Source of the DNA: Cheiracanthium punctorium
Lineage: Eukaryota; Arthropoda; Arachnida; Araneae; Cheiracanthiidae
Direction: 5' to 3'
Length of the DNA stretch: 64,000 nucleotides
Assembly: GCA_038373885.1 (NCBI GenBank)
Contig: JAWZYV010019563.1
Location: 372,001-436,000 of the forward strand
This document shows positions 1-10,573 of the stretch, in pieces (position 1 is the first letter of the stretch; every line of letters starts with the position of its first letter). The notes below the pieces were generated by a model. It searched no databases, was not told where the DNA came from, and saw only the letters and a list, made by a program, of their open reading frames with translations. The position numbers were made by a program, and so were the translations under genes.

Positions 1-1780
1 GTATTTGTGTAGAAAGAGATTTAAGAACAATTAAATGCTAGGTAGCGGTTCCAAAAATGTTGTTTATACAATTTTTTGATAGGAAAGAAAATATTTATGC
101 ACAACACATATTAATGAAAAGAAATTTAATAATAATTTTTCTTAAATGCACGATCTTCACATTATTAAATTTATTTTGTATCTATTTTACATGACTTGGG
201 TGAAAAAATTTTGCCATGTTCTTTAAATTTTTGTTATGTGAAAAACGAATAAAATATCTAAAAATATTGTTTGAAAGACATAAAAATACTTTTGTAATAT
301 ATCCAATTTCTACTAGTATCAATTTTTTGTGTGTGTAAATAATATTCAGTTATAAAAGGCGTTGTTATGTGTTATGTATTAAACATTCGAATACTGAAGT
401 GTTTGTAATTGAACTTGATTTAGCATAAAATATGGAATTCTTTGATAAATAGGAAGTGCAAGTACGTACCCTAAACTAAAAAAGGGTTTATCTTTTAAAT
501 TTGGAGTCCTTCTATTTGCATGTGATCTAATTATACTATATTTTGTAGAAAGCAATTACAGCAATTTCTTTTAAACCCTATTTAACTTTCTATGTTTATC
601 TTTTCACTGTTTACTCTTGCATAAATGCACGTATATTTTTAATATCCATGCATATTTCCCATTTCTAAACGCATAGTTATGCTGTTTAAGACTATGCTTA
701 CTTAAGTATTTTAACTTTTAAATATTCCATTGAAAAAAATAATATTATGATAGTTATCCATTAAAAATATGACAATTTAAATAAAAATATTTTTAAGAAA
801 ATAAATGCATAATCAAAATTATGAAAATATTTTTACATTACTACTGTGCTGCTATTGCTTTCCTTTAAATTTTTCGAAACTTTTTATTTCAACTGCTAAA
901 TATTTTATTTAAAAAATCACGTTTATCACAAACCAGCTTGTTTCTCCCTAACTATTGATTGGACATTTTTAATCTTTGTGTCACCAGTAAGCTCTTTCGA
1001 TTCTAAAAAAATAAAATCAGTTTCTATTCCCACGCTTAAAATTTCAATTTTTAGTGATTTTAAAAAAATGATCAATTGTTGTCTTCAATTCCCTTACATC
1101 ATGACATCAAAAAATTATACTTTCTAAGCATTCGAAAATTTCACTGAATACGGAACGTCCTTTCCTAAATCCTTTAAAAGAAGAACCGTCAAAAAATATA
1201 AAATATTTAATTTTTGACAAATGTGTTAATCAAAAGTTGCAAATCCAGTGGCAGATTTTGCTCGGAGTTGCGAGGAAGATCATTCTCCCCCTGTAGTATG
1301 AAGCCACATCTCCAATTAGGCCACGACAAATTACACTACACTCACTCAGTGTAGTAAAGATTTTTATATCCAATATTACTTTGATTTCATCAATCCCAGA
1401 TTAAAGAAATTTCAGGATAATAGAAAACCTGTAATAAGAATGATAAACTATCGTAATAATCAGGTAAAGTTGTCAAAAAGGTAGACTTACCTTTCTTGAA
1501 TAGAAAAATGAATTTCTTGAATCGAAAAGAGGTGGTCGCTCAAAAAAATATAAACGATCGCGCCAAAGAAACGCTAAAAAATATTATTTGTGTTGTTATT
1601 TATGAAATTGCATGCATATAAATAATTACACAAAAGCATTTTATAAATTAATTTTTTTATATAAATATTTAAAATTTACAGATTTTTCCCCCTTCCCATA
1701 GTAGTTGAAATCTCCCGGACTGTCATTGTAAGTTCTGCCTGTTTAATCACGTCATCAAATGGGCTTTCCTCATCAGTCTC
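1..1780. other. AT-rich stretch with no recognisable gene
   Basis: The stretch is strongly AT-rich and has no long open frame on either strand. I recognise no transposon end or repeat here. A TATA-like TTATAAAAGG occurs near 351-360 but no coding exon follows it. Confidence 0.5.
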
Positions 1781-1784
1781 TTAA

Positions 1785-2193
1785 CCCTTTGAGGCATAAC
1801 CCTTTTCCAATGCTGAAAAAAGGGCAGCCGTTGCCATCGCTCTACTTAACTACTAATAAGGGTCTATAGATCTGTGGCACGCGATGAACGTTTCGATCGT
1901 CCGCCATCTTGCTGGTAGTTAAGTCGAGCGATGGCAACGGCTGCCCTTTTTTCAGCATTGGGCAATGTATTCAGCTGTTCTCGCATTCTTCCATTTTTCA
2001 GCAGATGTCAGTGCTGTTAAAAATAATCGTGACCATTTTTTTACGGGAAATGACGTGCTAAAAAGTAAAGGATTCTGGTGGAGCTATGTCACCAGCAACT
2101 ATTTTTATAGAAATCAAATCTATTCTTCGTGACTGGCAACAGTCAAAACGTCAGTTTGGTGGTCCCAGAGCGGGAACACTGCGCGTTAAAGGG
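1785..2193 (-). mobile_element. piggyBac-like hairpin MITE, copy 1
   Basis: The element is flanked by TTAA on both sides (1781-1784 and 2194-2197). Its ends are CCCTTTGAGGC on the left and, read inward, CCCTTTAACGCGCAG on the right. TTAA duplications with termini starting CCC are the signature of piggyBac-type transposition. It carries the family's internal hairpin, but the left arm is shortened: only about 60 bases before 1860 pair with the arm at 1866-1963. No transposase is encoded, so it would depend on an enzyme supplied elsewhere. I call + the orientation in which the CCCTTTAACGCG end comes first; this copy is reversed. Confidence 0.8.
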
Positions 2194-2335
2194 TTAAGAT
2201 CAAGTAGATATACTGTAAAAAATCGGTGCCTAAAAAAAATTGCTCGTTGGAGGAGGAGATCGTTTTTAATAAAAGTGGACGCTCATGCAAGCTTCATTAC
2301 AAATTTTACTGTAAATAAAAAGTAAAGGATTCCCG

Positions 2336-2530
2336 CGTATTCTTGTTACAACCGGAGAGAAGCGTCTAAAATTCCAGACCTTCAGATCAAATCCGTACGA
2401 CAGTTCAGGACCTTGGACCTGCAGATTTCAGCGGGGAGAACTTTTTTCGGGGTTCTAACATTGTATTCTCGTTACATCTGGAGGAACATCCGACCAAAAC
2501 TTCTTCAATCCTAAGGATGGAAGTGTGGGA
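2336..2530. repeat. Interspersed repeat R2, two adjacent partial copies
   Basis: Two related blocks start near 2336 and 2462. Each has a GTATTCT-GTTACA-CCGGAG motif followed by a CCAGACC-TTCAGATC type motif. The same series occurs at 16424 and 23405. The family is unidentified; no terminal repeats or target duplication are clear, so a retroposon or an old transposon fragment are both possible. Confidence 0.5.
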
Positions 2531-3374
2531 GATGTTTCTTTACAAAAGGAAAATTACGAAACAGCGTTAAAAGTTTATCAGATATATTTTTAAAGTTTCT
2601 AACAAGAGTTAATTATGGCTTTGAGAAAACGAATTTTAATCATTTGGTGTAGTAGTAGTATACAATGTGAGTATGCACGTGTGAAATAGTGAAATACAAT
2701 ACACGAATATAAATAAGGTAAATGGTCTGAAAGCTTTGAGTATGCTTGGCGTGAGGGGTAACGCTCGTATTCTGGAATTCCCGAACTCGAATTTTGTACT
2801 TAGCTAACCTTTTCTTTACCCTTTTTTTATATCAGTCCTATTTATAATTAATTCTCTCATTAAAAAAGTAAACAAATAATGTTTATTCATTCATTCATTG
2901 ATTCATTTATTTTAATACTTATTGAATTTTTCGATATTTTTTTATTGTTTAACTTAACTTTTATTATTCCAAACCTAATATTTCCATTGCTTATTATTAT
3001 TTTATGTTTTAAATGACTATTATAAGAGCATTAAGATTGAAATAATAGAAATTTAATCCGAGTAAATAATAAAGATGCTTTGAAAAATTCACTAGGTAAT
3101 AAACAAATGTATGTGGAAATAAATAATTTTTTAATAATAAATCAATTAATTGTTAGTAGTATTGAAGCTTTAAAAAACGGGGGAGGGGATTGAAGACAGG
3201 AAGACATTCTGATTTGTATATATGAGTCAAAACTCACTCCACAGCATGCTCAAACGGCGATTTGTGTAACAGTGCGACATATATCAGTTACAAACAGTAG
3301 CGGCTTGTTATTCGGGGCCAGAAAGAGCCTGGCCTCACCATTCCATTCAAAAGCTTTTTGTATTTATTATAAGG
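2531..3374. other. AT-rich stretch, nothing recognised
   Basis: No supported gene or repeat is seen. Short degenerate TTCATT repeats occur near 2884-2912. Confidence 0.4.
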
Positions 3375-3468
3375 GATATTCAGAAATTAAGTACTGTTTT
3401 GAAAAAAAAATTAGTATAAAAAAAAAAAATAAGTCAATTTTATTTTCACATGAATGAGCATACCTTAA

Positions 3469-3825
3469 CCCTTTAACGCGCAGTTTTCCCGCTCTGCAAA
3501 CACCAAACTCTGACGTTTTGACTGTTGCCAGTCAAGAAGAATAGATTGGATTTCTATAAAAATAGTTGCAAGTGACATAGCTCCACGAGAATCCTTTACT
3601 TTTTAGCACGTCATTTCCCGTAAACAAAATGTCAAGATTATTTTTAACTGCACTGACATCTGCTGAAAAATGGAAGAATGCGAGAACATCTGGACAGATT
3701 GCCCAATGCTGAAAAAAGGGCAGCCGTTACCATCGATCGACTTAACTACCAGCAAGGTGGCGGACGATCGAAACGTAACGGCTGCCCCTTTTTCAGCATT
3801 GGGGAAAGGGTTGCGCCTCAAAGGG
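3469..3825 (+). mobile_element. piggyBac-like hairpin MITE, copy 2 (hairpin mostly deleted)
   Basis: TTAA flanks the element at 3465-3468 and 3826-3829. The left end is CCCTTTAACGCGCAG and the right end, read inward, is CCCTTTGAGGCGCAACC. Most of the internal palindrome is gone: after the GGCGGACGATCGAAACG segment at about 3760-3776 the sequence jumps straight to the distal arm (TAACGGCTGCCCC). The insertion is in the terminal coding region of the mariner remnant, and the empty site is visible in the mariner's inverted twin at about 4306-4312. Confidence 0.85.
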
Positions 3826-4198
3826 TTAAACTGTTTCTCTACATAGTTTCCGCTAATGTTCAAAAACTTGTCATAGCGGGTTATCAGCTTTTCTATACCT
3901 TCTTCACAGAAATTTCCGTCAATGACGATAACCACAACTCTACAGCATTTTTAATTTCATGGTCGGAAATCAAAAGGTTCCTGCCTAGCTCGCACTTTAT
4001 GTGCAGGAACAAGAGGTAGTCGGACGGTGCGAAGTCTGGGCTGTACGGCGAGTAATCGAACTGCTCCCAACGAAACTGTCAAATCATCGTTTGAGTGTCA
4101 CCAGCAGTATGGGGCCGAGCATTCTCATGAAGCAACGCAATTCCTTTACTGAGTATTCCTCTCCGTTTGTTTTGAATTGCACGCTGTAGTTTTCTTAA
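3826..4198 (-). pseudogene. Mariner transposase remnant (C-terminal half)
   Basis: Read on the minus strand from 4198, the frame gives LQRAIQNKRRGILSKG, then ALLHENARPHTA, an internal stop, then FDYSPYSPDFAPSDYLLF. After a frameshift near 3920 it continues EEGIEKLITRYDKFLN and SGNYVEKQ. These are the second and third catalytic blocks and the C-terminal block of mariner (IS630/Tc1-mariner, DD34D type) transposases. The usual HDNARPH aspartate is a glutamate here. The normal stop after YVEK reads CAG and the frame runs into the adjacent MITE. The gene is dead. Confidence 0.8.
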
Positions 4199-4215
4199 AC
4201 TCGTGGTTATTGTCA

Positions 4216-4306
4216 TTGGCGGAAAGTTTTTATAAAGAAGATATAGAAAAGCTAGTAACCCGCTATGACAGTTGTTTGAACATTAGCGGAAACTATGTTG
4301 AAAAAT
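4216..4306 (+). pseudogene. Mariner transposase C-terminus, inverted duplicate
   Basis: The plus-strand frame reads LAESFYKEDIEKLVTRYD, then SCLNISGNYVEK and a TAG stop. It is the same C-terminal block as the minus-strand remnant at 3826-3935, in opposite orientation. Just after the stop, AGTTTAAGG preserves the uninterrupted TTAA that the neighbouring copy lost to a MITE. Confidence 0.75.
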
Positions 4307-4411
4307 AGTTTAAGGTATGCTCTTTCATATAAAAATACAATTGGATTGAAAAAAAAAAAATGTTTACTAATTTTTTTTCAAAACTGTATTTTCTTTCCTA
4401 ATACCCCTATA

Positions 4412-5566
4412 TAGCACAGTTCCTTTAATAATTTGCCTTTATTAGAAAAATGCACGTATTTTGTCCCATTTGAATACTACCCATTAAAAAATGACGTTAA
4501 AGAATGCTAGTTGTGCTCTCTTCCCTGTGTAAAGCATACATGAGCTGCTTTGTTCGTGGCCCTTAACGACGTTCTCTGTAGATCGAGTAGCTACATTTGA
4601 CTACTTATAACAGAAGCCATATTGGCACGTTGTTAATTTGGCTTCAGAATGGCTTACTTGGCATAGTCTTTGGGGCTCAGATAGTCTGGCCCTAGAAGGA
4701 CCCAGTATGGTGTACTTTTCAACTAAAAGGTCAAGTTTCACCAATTTGACGAAATTTTCCTCTCAGTCGGACTTTTTTCTTTTTCACGATTTAATATTTT
4801 TGTTTGTTGTCAAATATTTTGTTTTCTTCTCCTGTTTTACAAAATTTGGTCTGTAAGTGACTTTAAATATTAATATTTATATAATATTGTTTTAAAACAA
4901 ATGGGTAATTTAAAAATTATACACACGCATCTATAATGAATATAACTACTAAAGATAAATGAGGGAAAATGGCTGTTTAATTGAACTAACTTTTCCTGTT
5001 TTTAGCATAATTAGGTTATAAGACCGACAAAAGTTGTATAATAATTTTGTTAATCATTCGTAATCATACATTCACGATAAATTTAATAGTGTGGATGTCG
5101 ATCATTAAACTGTTTAATTTCAGTCTATGCAATATTCATTAAAATTTCCTTAAAGCTAAGCTATTTTATTGAGATCATTTGTCGGCATGCATTTAATGAA
5201 TTAAATTAATAAAAAGGGCTATTCATTAGAAGAAAATGTGCTTTATATGTTTTGAATTTTCACCTCATCAGAAATCCTTTCATTTACAATTAGGCAAGGC
5301 GTTTTCCATCACCTGTCCATGAAGAAAAACACCTGGCATGAAATTGAATGTTAAAGTTCCATTTCAATCTGTCAGCATAATGGCGCATATATGTGTTTCA
5401 ATTTTTATGAATTAAAATGTTTTTGGAACACAAGATGACCAAATATTAAGACACCAAGGTTGATGCTGAAAATCAGGGGTGGTGGCCAACGTTTTTCATA
5501 TCATGCGCCAATTTTTCGCTCAGGCGAGTTCAGATGCGCCATGAAACTCAAGTATCTTTTTTATTT
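4412..5566. other. No gene; possible hAT end at 5475
   Basis: The stretch is AT-rich with no supported gene. At 5475 CAGGGGTGGTGGCCAACG followed by a GCGCCA-rich stretch resembles the left end of hAT/Charlie-type elements. No matching right end or target duplication was found. Confidence 0.3.
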
Positions 5567-6068
5567 CCTTTGAGGCTCATCCCTTTCCCAATGCTGAAAA
5601 AAAGGCAGCCGTTGCCATCGCTCGACTTAACTACCAGCAAGATAGCGGACGATCGAAACGTTCATCGCGTTCCACAGATCTACAGACCCTTTTTTGACGA
5701 CAGGCTGGCTGTGCGCGCACAGCCAGCCTGTCGTCTGTAGATCTGTGGAACGCGATGAACGTTTCGATCGTCCGCTATCTTGCTGGTAGTTAAGTCGAGC
5801 GATGGCAACGGCTGCCCTTTTTTCGGCATTGGGCAATCTATCCAGCCGTTCTCGCATTCTTCCATTTTTCAGCAGATGTCGGTGCTGTTAAAAATAATCG
5901 TGACACAATTTTTTTACGGGAAACGACGTGCTAAAACGTAAAGGATTCTCGTGGAGCTATGTCACCCGCAACTATTTTTATAGAAATCCAATCTATTCTT
6001 CGTGACTGGCAACAGTCAAAACGTCAGAGTTTGGTGTTCCCAGAGCGGGAACACTGAGCGTTAAAGGG
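5567..6068 (-). mobile_element. piggyBac-like hairpin MITE, copy 3 (long hairpin)
   Basis: The full-length layout is present: a CCTTTGAGGC end at left, a palindrome of about 240 bases (roughly 5592-5832), then the unique half ending GCGTTAAAGGG. The hairpin arms are about 110-120 bases each and nearly identical, centred on the short palindrome GGCTGTGCGCGCACAGCC at about 5705-5722. The right arm lacks a short A/T run found on the left. The TTAA flanks have decayed to TTTC at left and TTAC at right, so this copy is older or the flanks mutated. Confidence 0.75.
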
Positions 6069-6071
6069 TTA

Positions 6072-6818
6072 CCTAAGTTCGCGGGTAGATTTGGAAAATG
6101 TGAATACTGGTAAGGTCTAGTTTTGGGGAGGAAAAGTTATAACGTGTGAACATGAGACTGAAATTGTTGTTCTAAGTCAGAGAATTTAATTAACTTTTCG
6201 GATATTTGATAGGGGTTCGAATATTTGATGACAATGTAGTTTGGAGTTTACAAATGCTTCCTTTTCACGTGGCATCGTGTATTATGAGAAATGAAATATT
6301 TCCGTGTACGAAATCATTTCAAAAGTCTTCAGTCTGTCTCAACACAATACGTAGGCATGAGATTGCAACGTGCCACTTAAATTCATCCAATACCTCAAGT
6401 TTGGCCACCCTTGCGTGCAGAAGGGTTAAGAGGAGGTCGTTTTTCTCTTGAGCACGCTTGAACGCAATATTCTGTCTAGTTGCCGAGGAAATTAACACCT
6501 TACTGAACCCATGTTTAACCCTTTCTGCTCGCATCATTGAAAAGACGCAGCGAAGAAGACTCCCATTCTTTGATCAATGGTGCTTCCTAGTTTGGGTCTT
6601 CGATTACATTACTACAGCCCAGTGTTTCGCTTGTGCAATCGCTGGGTTTCAGTGGAACGTTTATCCCCACTCTGGAAAGCAAGACTGCTGCGTCTTTACT
6701 TTTGAACGATCCGAATGAAAATTCAAAATTAAGGATGATGGTAAAACTCTGAAACGTCTGATGGAATTCTCCATCATACTTTTCACTTCTCTCCATTGAA
6801 GCTTTCCTGAATCCATCA
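6072..6818. other. Unassigned; two outward-pointing TTAACCCTT ends
   Basis: There is no supported gene. A right-hand end GCGTGCAGAAGGGTTAA stops at 6429, and a left-hand end TTAACCCTTTCTGCTCGC starts at 6515. They resemble piggyBac-like termini of a second family, facing away from each other. I could not find their partners. Confidence 0.3.
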
Positions 6819-6822
6819 TTAA

Positions 6823-7623
6823 CCCTTTAACGCGGTGTGTTCCCGCTCTGGGAACACCCAACTGTGACGTTTTGACTGTTGCCAGTCACGAAGAATAGAT
6901 TGGATTTCTATAAAAATAGTTGCGGGTGACATAGCTCCACGAGAATCCTTTACGTTTTAGCACGTCGTTTCCCGTAAAAAAATTGTGTCACGATTATTTT
7001 TAACAGCACCGACATCTGCTGAAAAATGGAAGAATGCGAGAACGGCTGGATAGATTGCCCAATGCCGAAAAAAGGGCAGCCGTTGCCATCGCTCGACTTA
7101 ACTACCAGCAAGATGGCGGACGATCGAAACGTTCATCGCGTGCCACAGACCTAGAGACCCTTCAGATAGCAGATCTAGAGACTAATTTCTTTAACAAAAC
7201 TGGCATTGAGGGGGGGCACTGATCTCGTGTTTAGCTCTTTCGTAGGAGGAAGGGGGGGGCACATTATCCTAACGAAAATTATTTGAAAACTATAGGACGT
7301 TTTGACTGTTTTTAAACCATTAAAGAAGTGAAAAACCCAAATATTTTTTAAATGGATAGTAATATGTGTACATAAAAATTCTACACTGTGGAGAAAAAAT
7401 ATTTTTACTGAAGTTAAATTACGTGTACGTAATAACGAAGTATCTGAATGAATCGACGACAGCTGGCTGTGCCCGAGCACAGCCAGCTGCGTCAAAAAAG
7501 GGTCTCTAGATCTGTGGCACGCGATGAACGTTTCCATCGTCCGCCATCTTGCTGGTAGTTAAGTTGAGCGATGGCAACGGCTGCCCTTTTTCCAGCATTG
7601 GGAAAGGGTTGCACCTCAAAGAG
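6823..7623 (+). mobile_element. piggyBac-like hairpin MITE, copy 4 (interrupted)
   Basis: TTAA flanks the element at 6819-6822 and 7624-7627. The left end is CCCTTTAACGCGG and the right end closes with GCACCTCAAAGAG, so the terminal GGG has changed. The unique half and first hairpin arm run to about 7160. A foreign or rearranged block of about 295 bases (7163-7457) replaces the loop, and the second arm resumes at about 7458 with AGCTGGCTGTGC. The inner block contains G-runs and no recognisable coding sequence. Confidence 0.75.
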
Positions 7624-7627
7624 TTAA

Positions 7628-8072
7628 AGGAAGTGGGAAACCGTGCTCCAAGTATAAATGTTTGTCCCAGCCGTTCCTATCAAGTTCTGAAATATAGTTT
7701 GAGTTATCATGTGAATAAGGACATTTTAAGGTTAATCATGCCGAATCATGTATTACAAGATAAATATAACTTCTAGAGCTGTAGGCAAAGCAAGGATTTT
7801 TGTCCGGTTCTCCTTTCCCCGAAATGTGATTTCTGTGGAGTTTAAAGTGAAGCATACATACGGAGGGTGCAGTTACACAAGTCACACAAGAGATCATAAA
7901 CTTACTGACATTTGCTGATTTGTGCTACCACCGAAATATATCCTTCAAAATAAAGATATTAATTAATAAACAAAAGTTAACAATCATTTATTAAAAGTAT
8001 TACAAATCATATTTAAACTACGTAACTTTGCCATGAGCAACCAGTTTATTCATTCATACAATTCAGTATATG
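7628..8072. other. No gene recognised
   Basis: This AT-rich spacer lies between two transposons. No open frame has recognisable similarity. Confidence 0.35.
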
Positions 8073-8249
8073 CAGTGCCGTCGTCAGAAATTTTTTATGG
8101 GGGGGGGGGGTACGACTACTGAAACTCACATATATGTGTACGTGTGTGTGATAAGGGAGTGAAGAATATACATTTTGTATGAAAAAAAAATTCCTCATGG
8201 GAGGGGGGGGAGTTGTGACCCCCTACCCCTTCCTTGGCTACGCCCCTTT
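8073..8249 (+). mobile_element. Short hAT-like element (hAT-B family)
   Basis: The left end is CAGTGCCGTCGTC and the right end reads CTTGGCTACGCCCC. G-runs lie just inside the left end and G/C-runs near the right end. The internal motif ATATATGTGTACGTGTGTGTG is shared with the copy at 10415. Flanks AGTATATG (8065-8072) and ATTATATG (8250-8257) look like an 8 bp target duplication with one mismatch. It has no coding capacity. Confidence 0.65.
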
Positions 8250-8257
8250 ATTATATG

Positions 8258-9771
8258 CATCACTTAGTTGACTTAGTCACAGTTATAAATGTAACGAAAA
8301 TGTAACAAAATGCAATAAAATGTTCATGAAACGGAATATGCTTTCAAGTTTACTTCCGGAACACCCGAGTCAGTAATTTGAGCTGTATTTCCTATGGAGC
8401 AAAAATAATTTTGAGCTCGGAGATTAAATTACGGTAAAAGCCTTATTCTGTTTATTTATTTTGATTTGTATCTTAGGCGTGTCTAATTCCCTGAAAACCG
8501 ATAAACTTAATTATTTATTTATTAGATAATTTGCAAGTTCATTCAATTATTGAAAATTGATAACTTATTATTTATTTATTTTTACTCATTATCAGTCTCG
8601 CAAACTAAACTAGCCTATTTCCAGGCGGTGAGGAATGTTGCATTTTTAATGGCTTTTGGGTACTTTTTGGAGGAGGGAATTTTGTTCTTTGTCTGTTTAC
8701 CTAAAAATATGTGCTGACTTCATATACTGCTATGTGACGTACGGCTGCATTATTTCCTTTTTTTTTTTAAATCGGCACATGTTATCATTAATTTGGTGTT
8801 GTTTCGCTCTAATGCCCGATCCTGGTTACCTTAATTTGAAGACGATTGGAATCAAATAATATCAATAAAAAATCTATTAAAAAAGCGAAGAAGATTGGAG
8901 AAAATGGTAACTGCTAAAATTAAATTGTTTTCCCAAACCTATGTGTTATAAATTCGCTGAAGGAAATAATTATTTATAAGTAGGGATAAATAATTTCGAA
9001 ATTAATTTTAAAGGTGATTATCAAAATCCTTTTCATTTAAAAATAACAACAACGTTCAGCTTACATGTAAGGTGAAAAAAAAATTAATATACCCCAATAA
9101 CAGACTTTCTGTTACTTTCGGGGGGGGGGGGGATATTGTAATATGCAATGAGACTCAACATTTTAAAGTATACTTAAATTTGATTTAAATTTAATTTACT
9201 GTACATCAGACATACATCGATGACTATAAAGAGAAAATATGCTAGGCTCATTAGCACATTGTAAAAAAGTATATATTTATTTTTGTATATTACAGAACAG
9301 ACGATTAATAACAGAAATTAAGCAAGTTATTAATAGAGCATTTTTCTTGAATCTCAGTCAATGGCGGTAAACTATAATCAGAAATTAGGAGATAACCAAT
9401 TAAATAAATGAATAAAGAGTATGCATTGCTGAAACATTTCATTTTACATTAATTTGAGCTTATTTATCGGTTTTTGTAGGTCGATTTTATCTAATTACAA
9501 GCTGTTTGATTGCCATGTCAATTTTCGAGTCTGTCTTACGCAAACTTCTAAAAGGTGACCATTCACAACAAAATTGAGAAAGTTAACAGTTTCTTATTTA
9601 ATTACTTCCTTTTTTGTTTATTCATTTTTCAAAAAAAAAAAAAAAAAAAATCTCGTGCCCATTCTATTGCTATTAAATAATATCCCAGAAAAACATAACT
9701 TGCGGAAAACATAGTACAAACGCAGATTTGAAGATCATCGTGTATAACAAATGAACAATTTATATGCGCAG
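8258..9771. other. AT-rich, no gene recognised
   Basis: No supported gene. There is a long G-run at about 9121-9132 and an A-run at about 9632-9650. Neither could be tied to an element with certainty. Confidence 0.35.
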
Positions 9772-9983
9772 ACCAGGTGGTGTTGTGTCTAATGAACCAT
9801 TCAATCACTCCTTGAATACGGGTTCGATTCCCTGGTTATCCAGGATGGATGAATTAACACACACCGATTCCCTATTCCGCTCGGTGGGTGTTAGCTCATC
9901 CATTCCTTCATAAGGGGGTAACGCTGGACGCTCACTGGATGATCACATTGTAAAATGGCCAATACTTTGGACCTAGTGGCGAG
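9772..9983 (+). repeat. Possible tRNA-derived SINE fragment
   Basis: GGTTCGATTCC at about 9830 matches the RNA polymerase III box B consensus exactly. The GGTGGTGTTGTGTCTAATG stretch 40-50 bases upstream could be a degraded box A. No complete tRNA fold, tail or target duplication was found, so this is only a suggestion. Confidence 0.25.
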
Positions 9984-10037
9984 GCTTGAAGGCTGTATGT
10001 TCCTTGGCCAGCTTGAAGGCTGTATGTTCCTTGGCCA
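9984..10037 (+). repeat. 27 bp tandem duplication
   Basis: Two perfect copies of a 27-base unit lie back to back at 9984-10010 and 10011-10037, each beginning GCTTGAAGGCTGTATG. The duplication lies at the upstream edge of the old Tc1 remnant and includes the codons for its PWP motif. Confidence 0.9.
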
Positions 10038-10247
10038 GCTAGGTCGCCTGATCTCTCTCGCATAGAGCATATTTGGGACGTTATGGGACGGCGATTGCAA
10101 CCATCACAAAATGTTGCCAATTTAGATCAGCGGTTGGAGACAATTTGGCAAGAAATTCCGCAGGACACCATCCGGGAACTTTATCAGTCTGTACCACGCC
10201 AAGCGACAGCTTGCATCGAGGCCAGAGGTGGATCAACGCCTTATTGA
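10029..10247 (+). pseudogene. Tc1-like transposase C-terminal fragment
   Basis: 72 codons are open up to TGA. The frame begins PWPARSPDLSRIEHIWD, which contains the third catalytic residue (Glu of the SPDL-IEH motif). It continues WQEIPQDTIRELYQS and ends ACIEARGGSTPY, the standard C-terminus of this Tc1 lineage. It is clearly related to but diverged from the copy at 62905. Everything before PWP is lost or scrambled by a 27 bp tandem duplication. Confidence 0.85.
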
Positions 10248-10414
10248 CTTTTCCCTTTTATAATGGTCAAACTCTACAATAAACCATTCAATTGTTCGTA
10301 AATTTTAATCGTTTGTTTGTTTTCATGTATCTTCTTTGCATCCACCAATTTTTATCGCAATCGGATAATCCTTTCTTCGTGCTTTTTTTTTCTTTGTTGT
10401 CGTTGTTATAGAGT

Positions 10415-10562
10415 CAGTGGCGTAGCCAAAAATTTTTCATGGGGGGGGGTTATGACTACTGCAATTCGCATATATGTATACGTGTGTGTGATAAGGGAAT
10501 GAAGAATATGCATAAAAATTCCTTATGGGGGGGTGAACCCCCCCCCCTTGGCTACGCTACTG
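10415..10562 (+). mobile_element. Short hAT-like element (hAT-B family)
   Basis: The ends are CAGTGGCGTAGCCA and, read inward from the right, CAGTAGCGTAGCCA. The 8 bp duplication TATAGAGT is perfect at 10407-10414 and 10563-10570. An 8 bp duplication with termini starting CAG fits the hAT superfamily. It is 148 bp long and non-coding, with G-runs inside both ends. It sits exactly in the right terminal repeat of the older Tc1 element, so it is younger than that element. Confidence 0.85.
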
Positions 10563-10573
10563 TATAGAGTGCA

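Larger units (their letters stand above)
3375..4411. mobile_element. Mariner-type foldback remnant with a nested MITE
   Basis: Two inverted arms surround a short centre. The left arm is 3375-3468 plus 3826-3945 and the right arm is about 4200-4411. Both arms encode the same mariner transposase C-terminus, facing each other, and both continue with matching 3-prime flank (GGTATGCTC/TTTTCAT, then A-runs and TTTTCAAAAC). The left arm is split by a TTAA-flanked MITE. The centre (3946-4198) continues the minus-strand transposase. It is either a foldback rearrangement of one mariner or two truncated copies joined head to head. Confidence 0.65.
10029..10573 (+). mobile_element. Old Tc1-like element, 3-prime end
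   Basis: The end of a Tc1 transposase gene is followed by a non-coding tail and the right terminal sequence GTTATAGAGT, complementary to the left end CACTCTATAAC of the Tc1 element at 62661. The tail is recognisably similar to the sequence after the stop of that element (CAATTGTTC, then AAATTTTAATC). A hAT-B element is inserted in the terminal repeat. The 5-prime two thirds of the element are missing. Confidence 0.75.

Noticed and set aside
5534..5865. Several 60-76 codon open frames in the hairpin
   Set aside because: They lie in the MITE hairpin and are mirror translations of the two arms; the same frames recur in other copies (7034, 24676, 41278).
9820..9850. tRNA gene
   Set aside because: Only a box B match (GGTTCGATTCC) is convincing; no cloverleaf could be drawn, so it is listed only as a possible SINE fragment.
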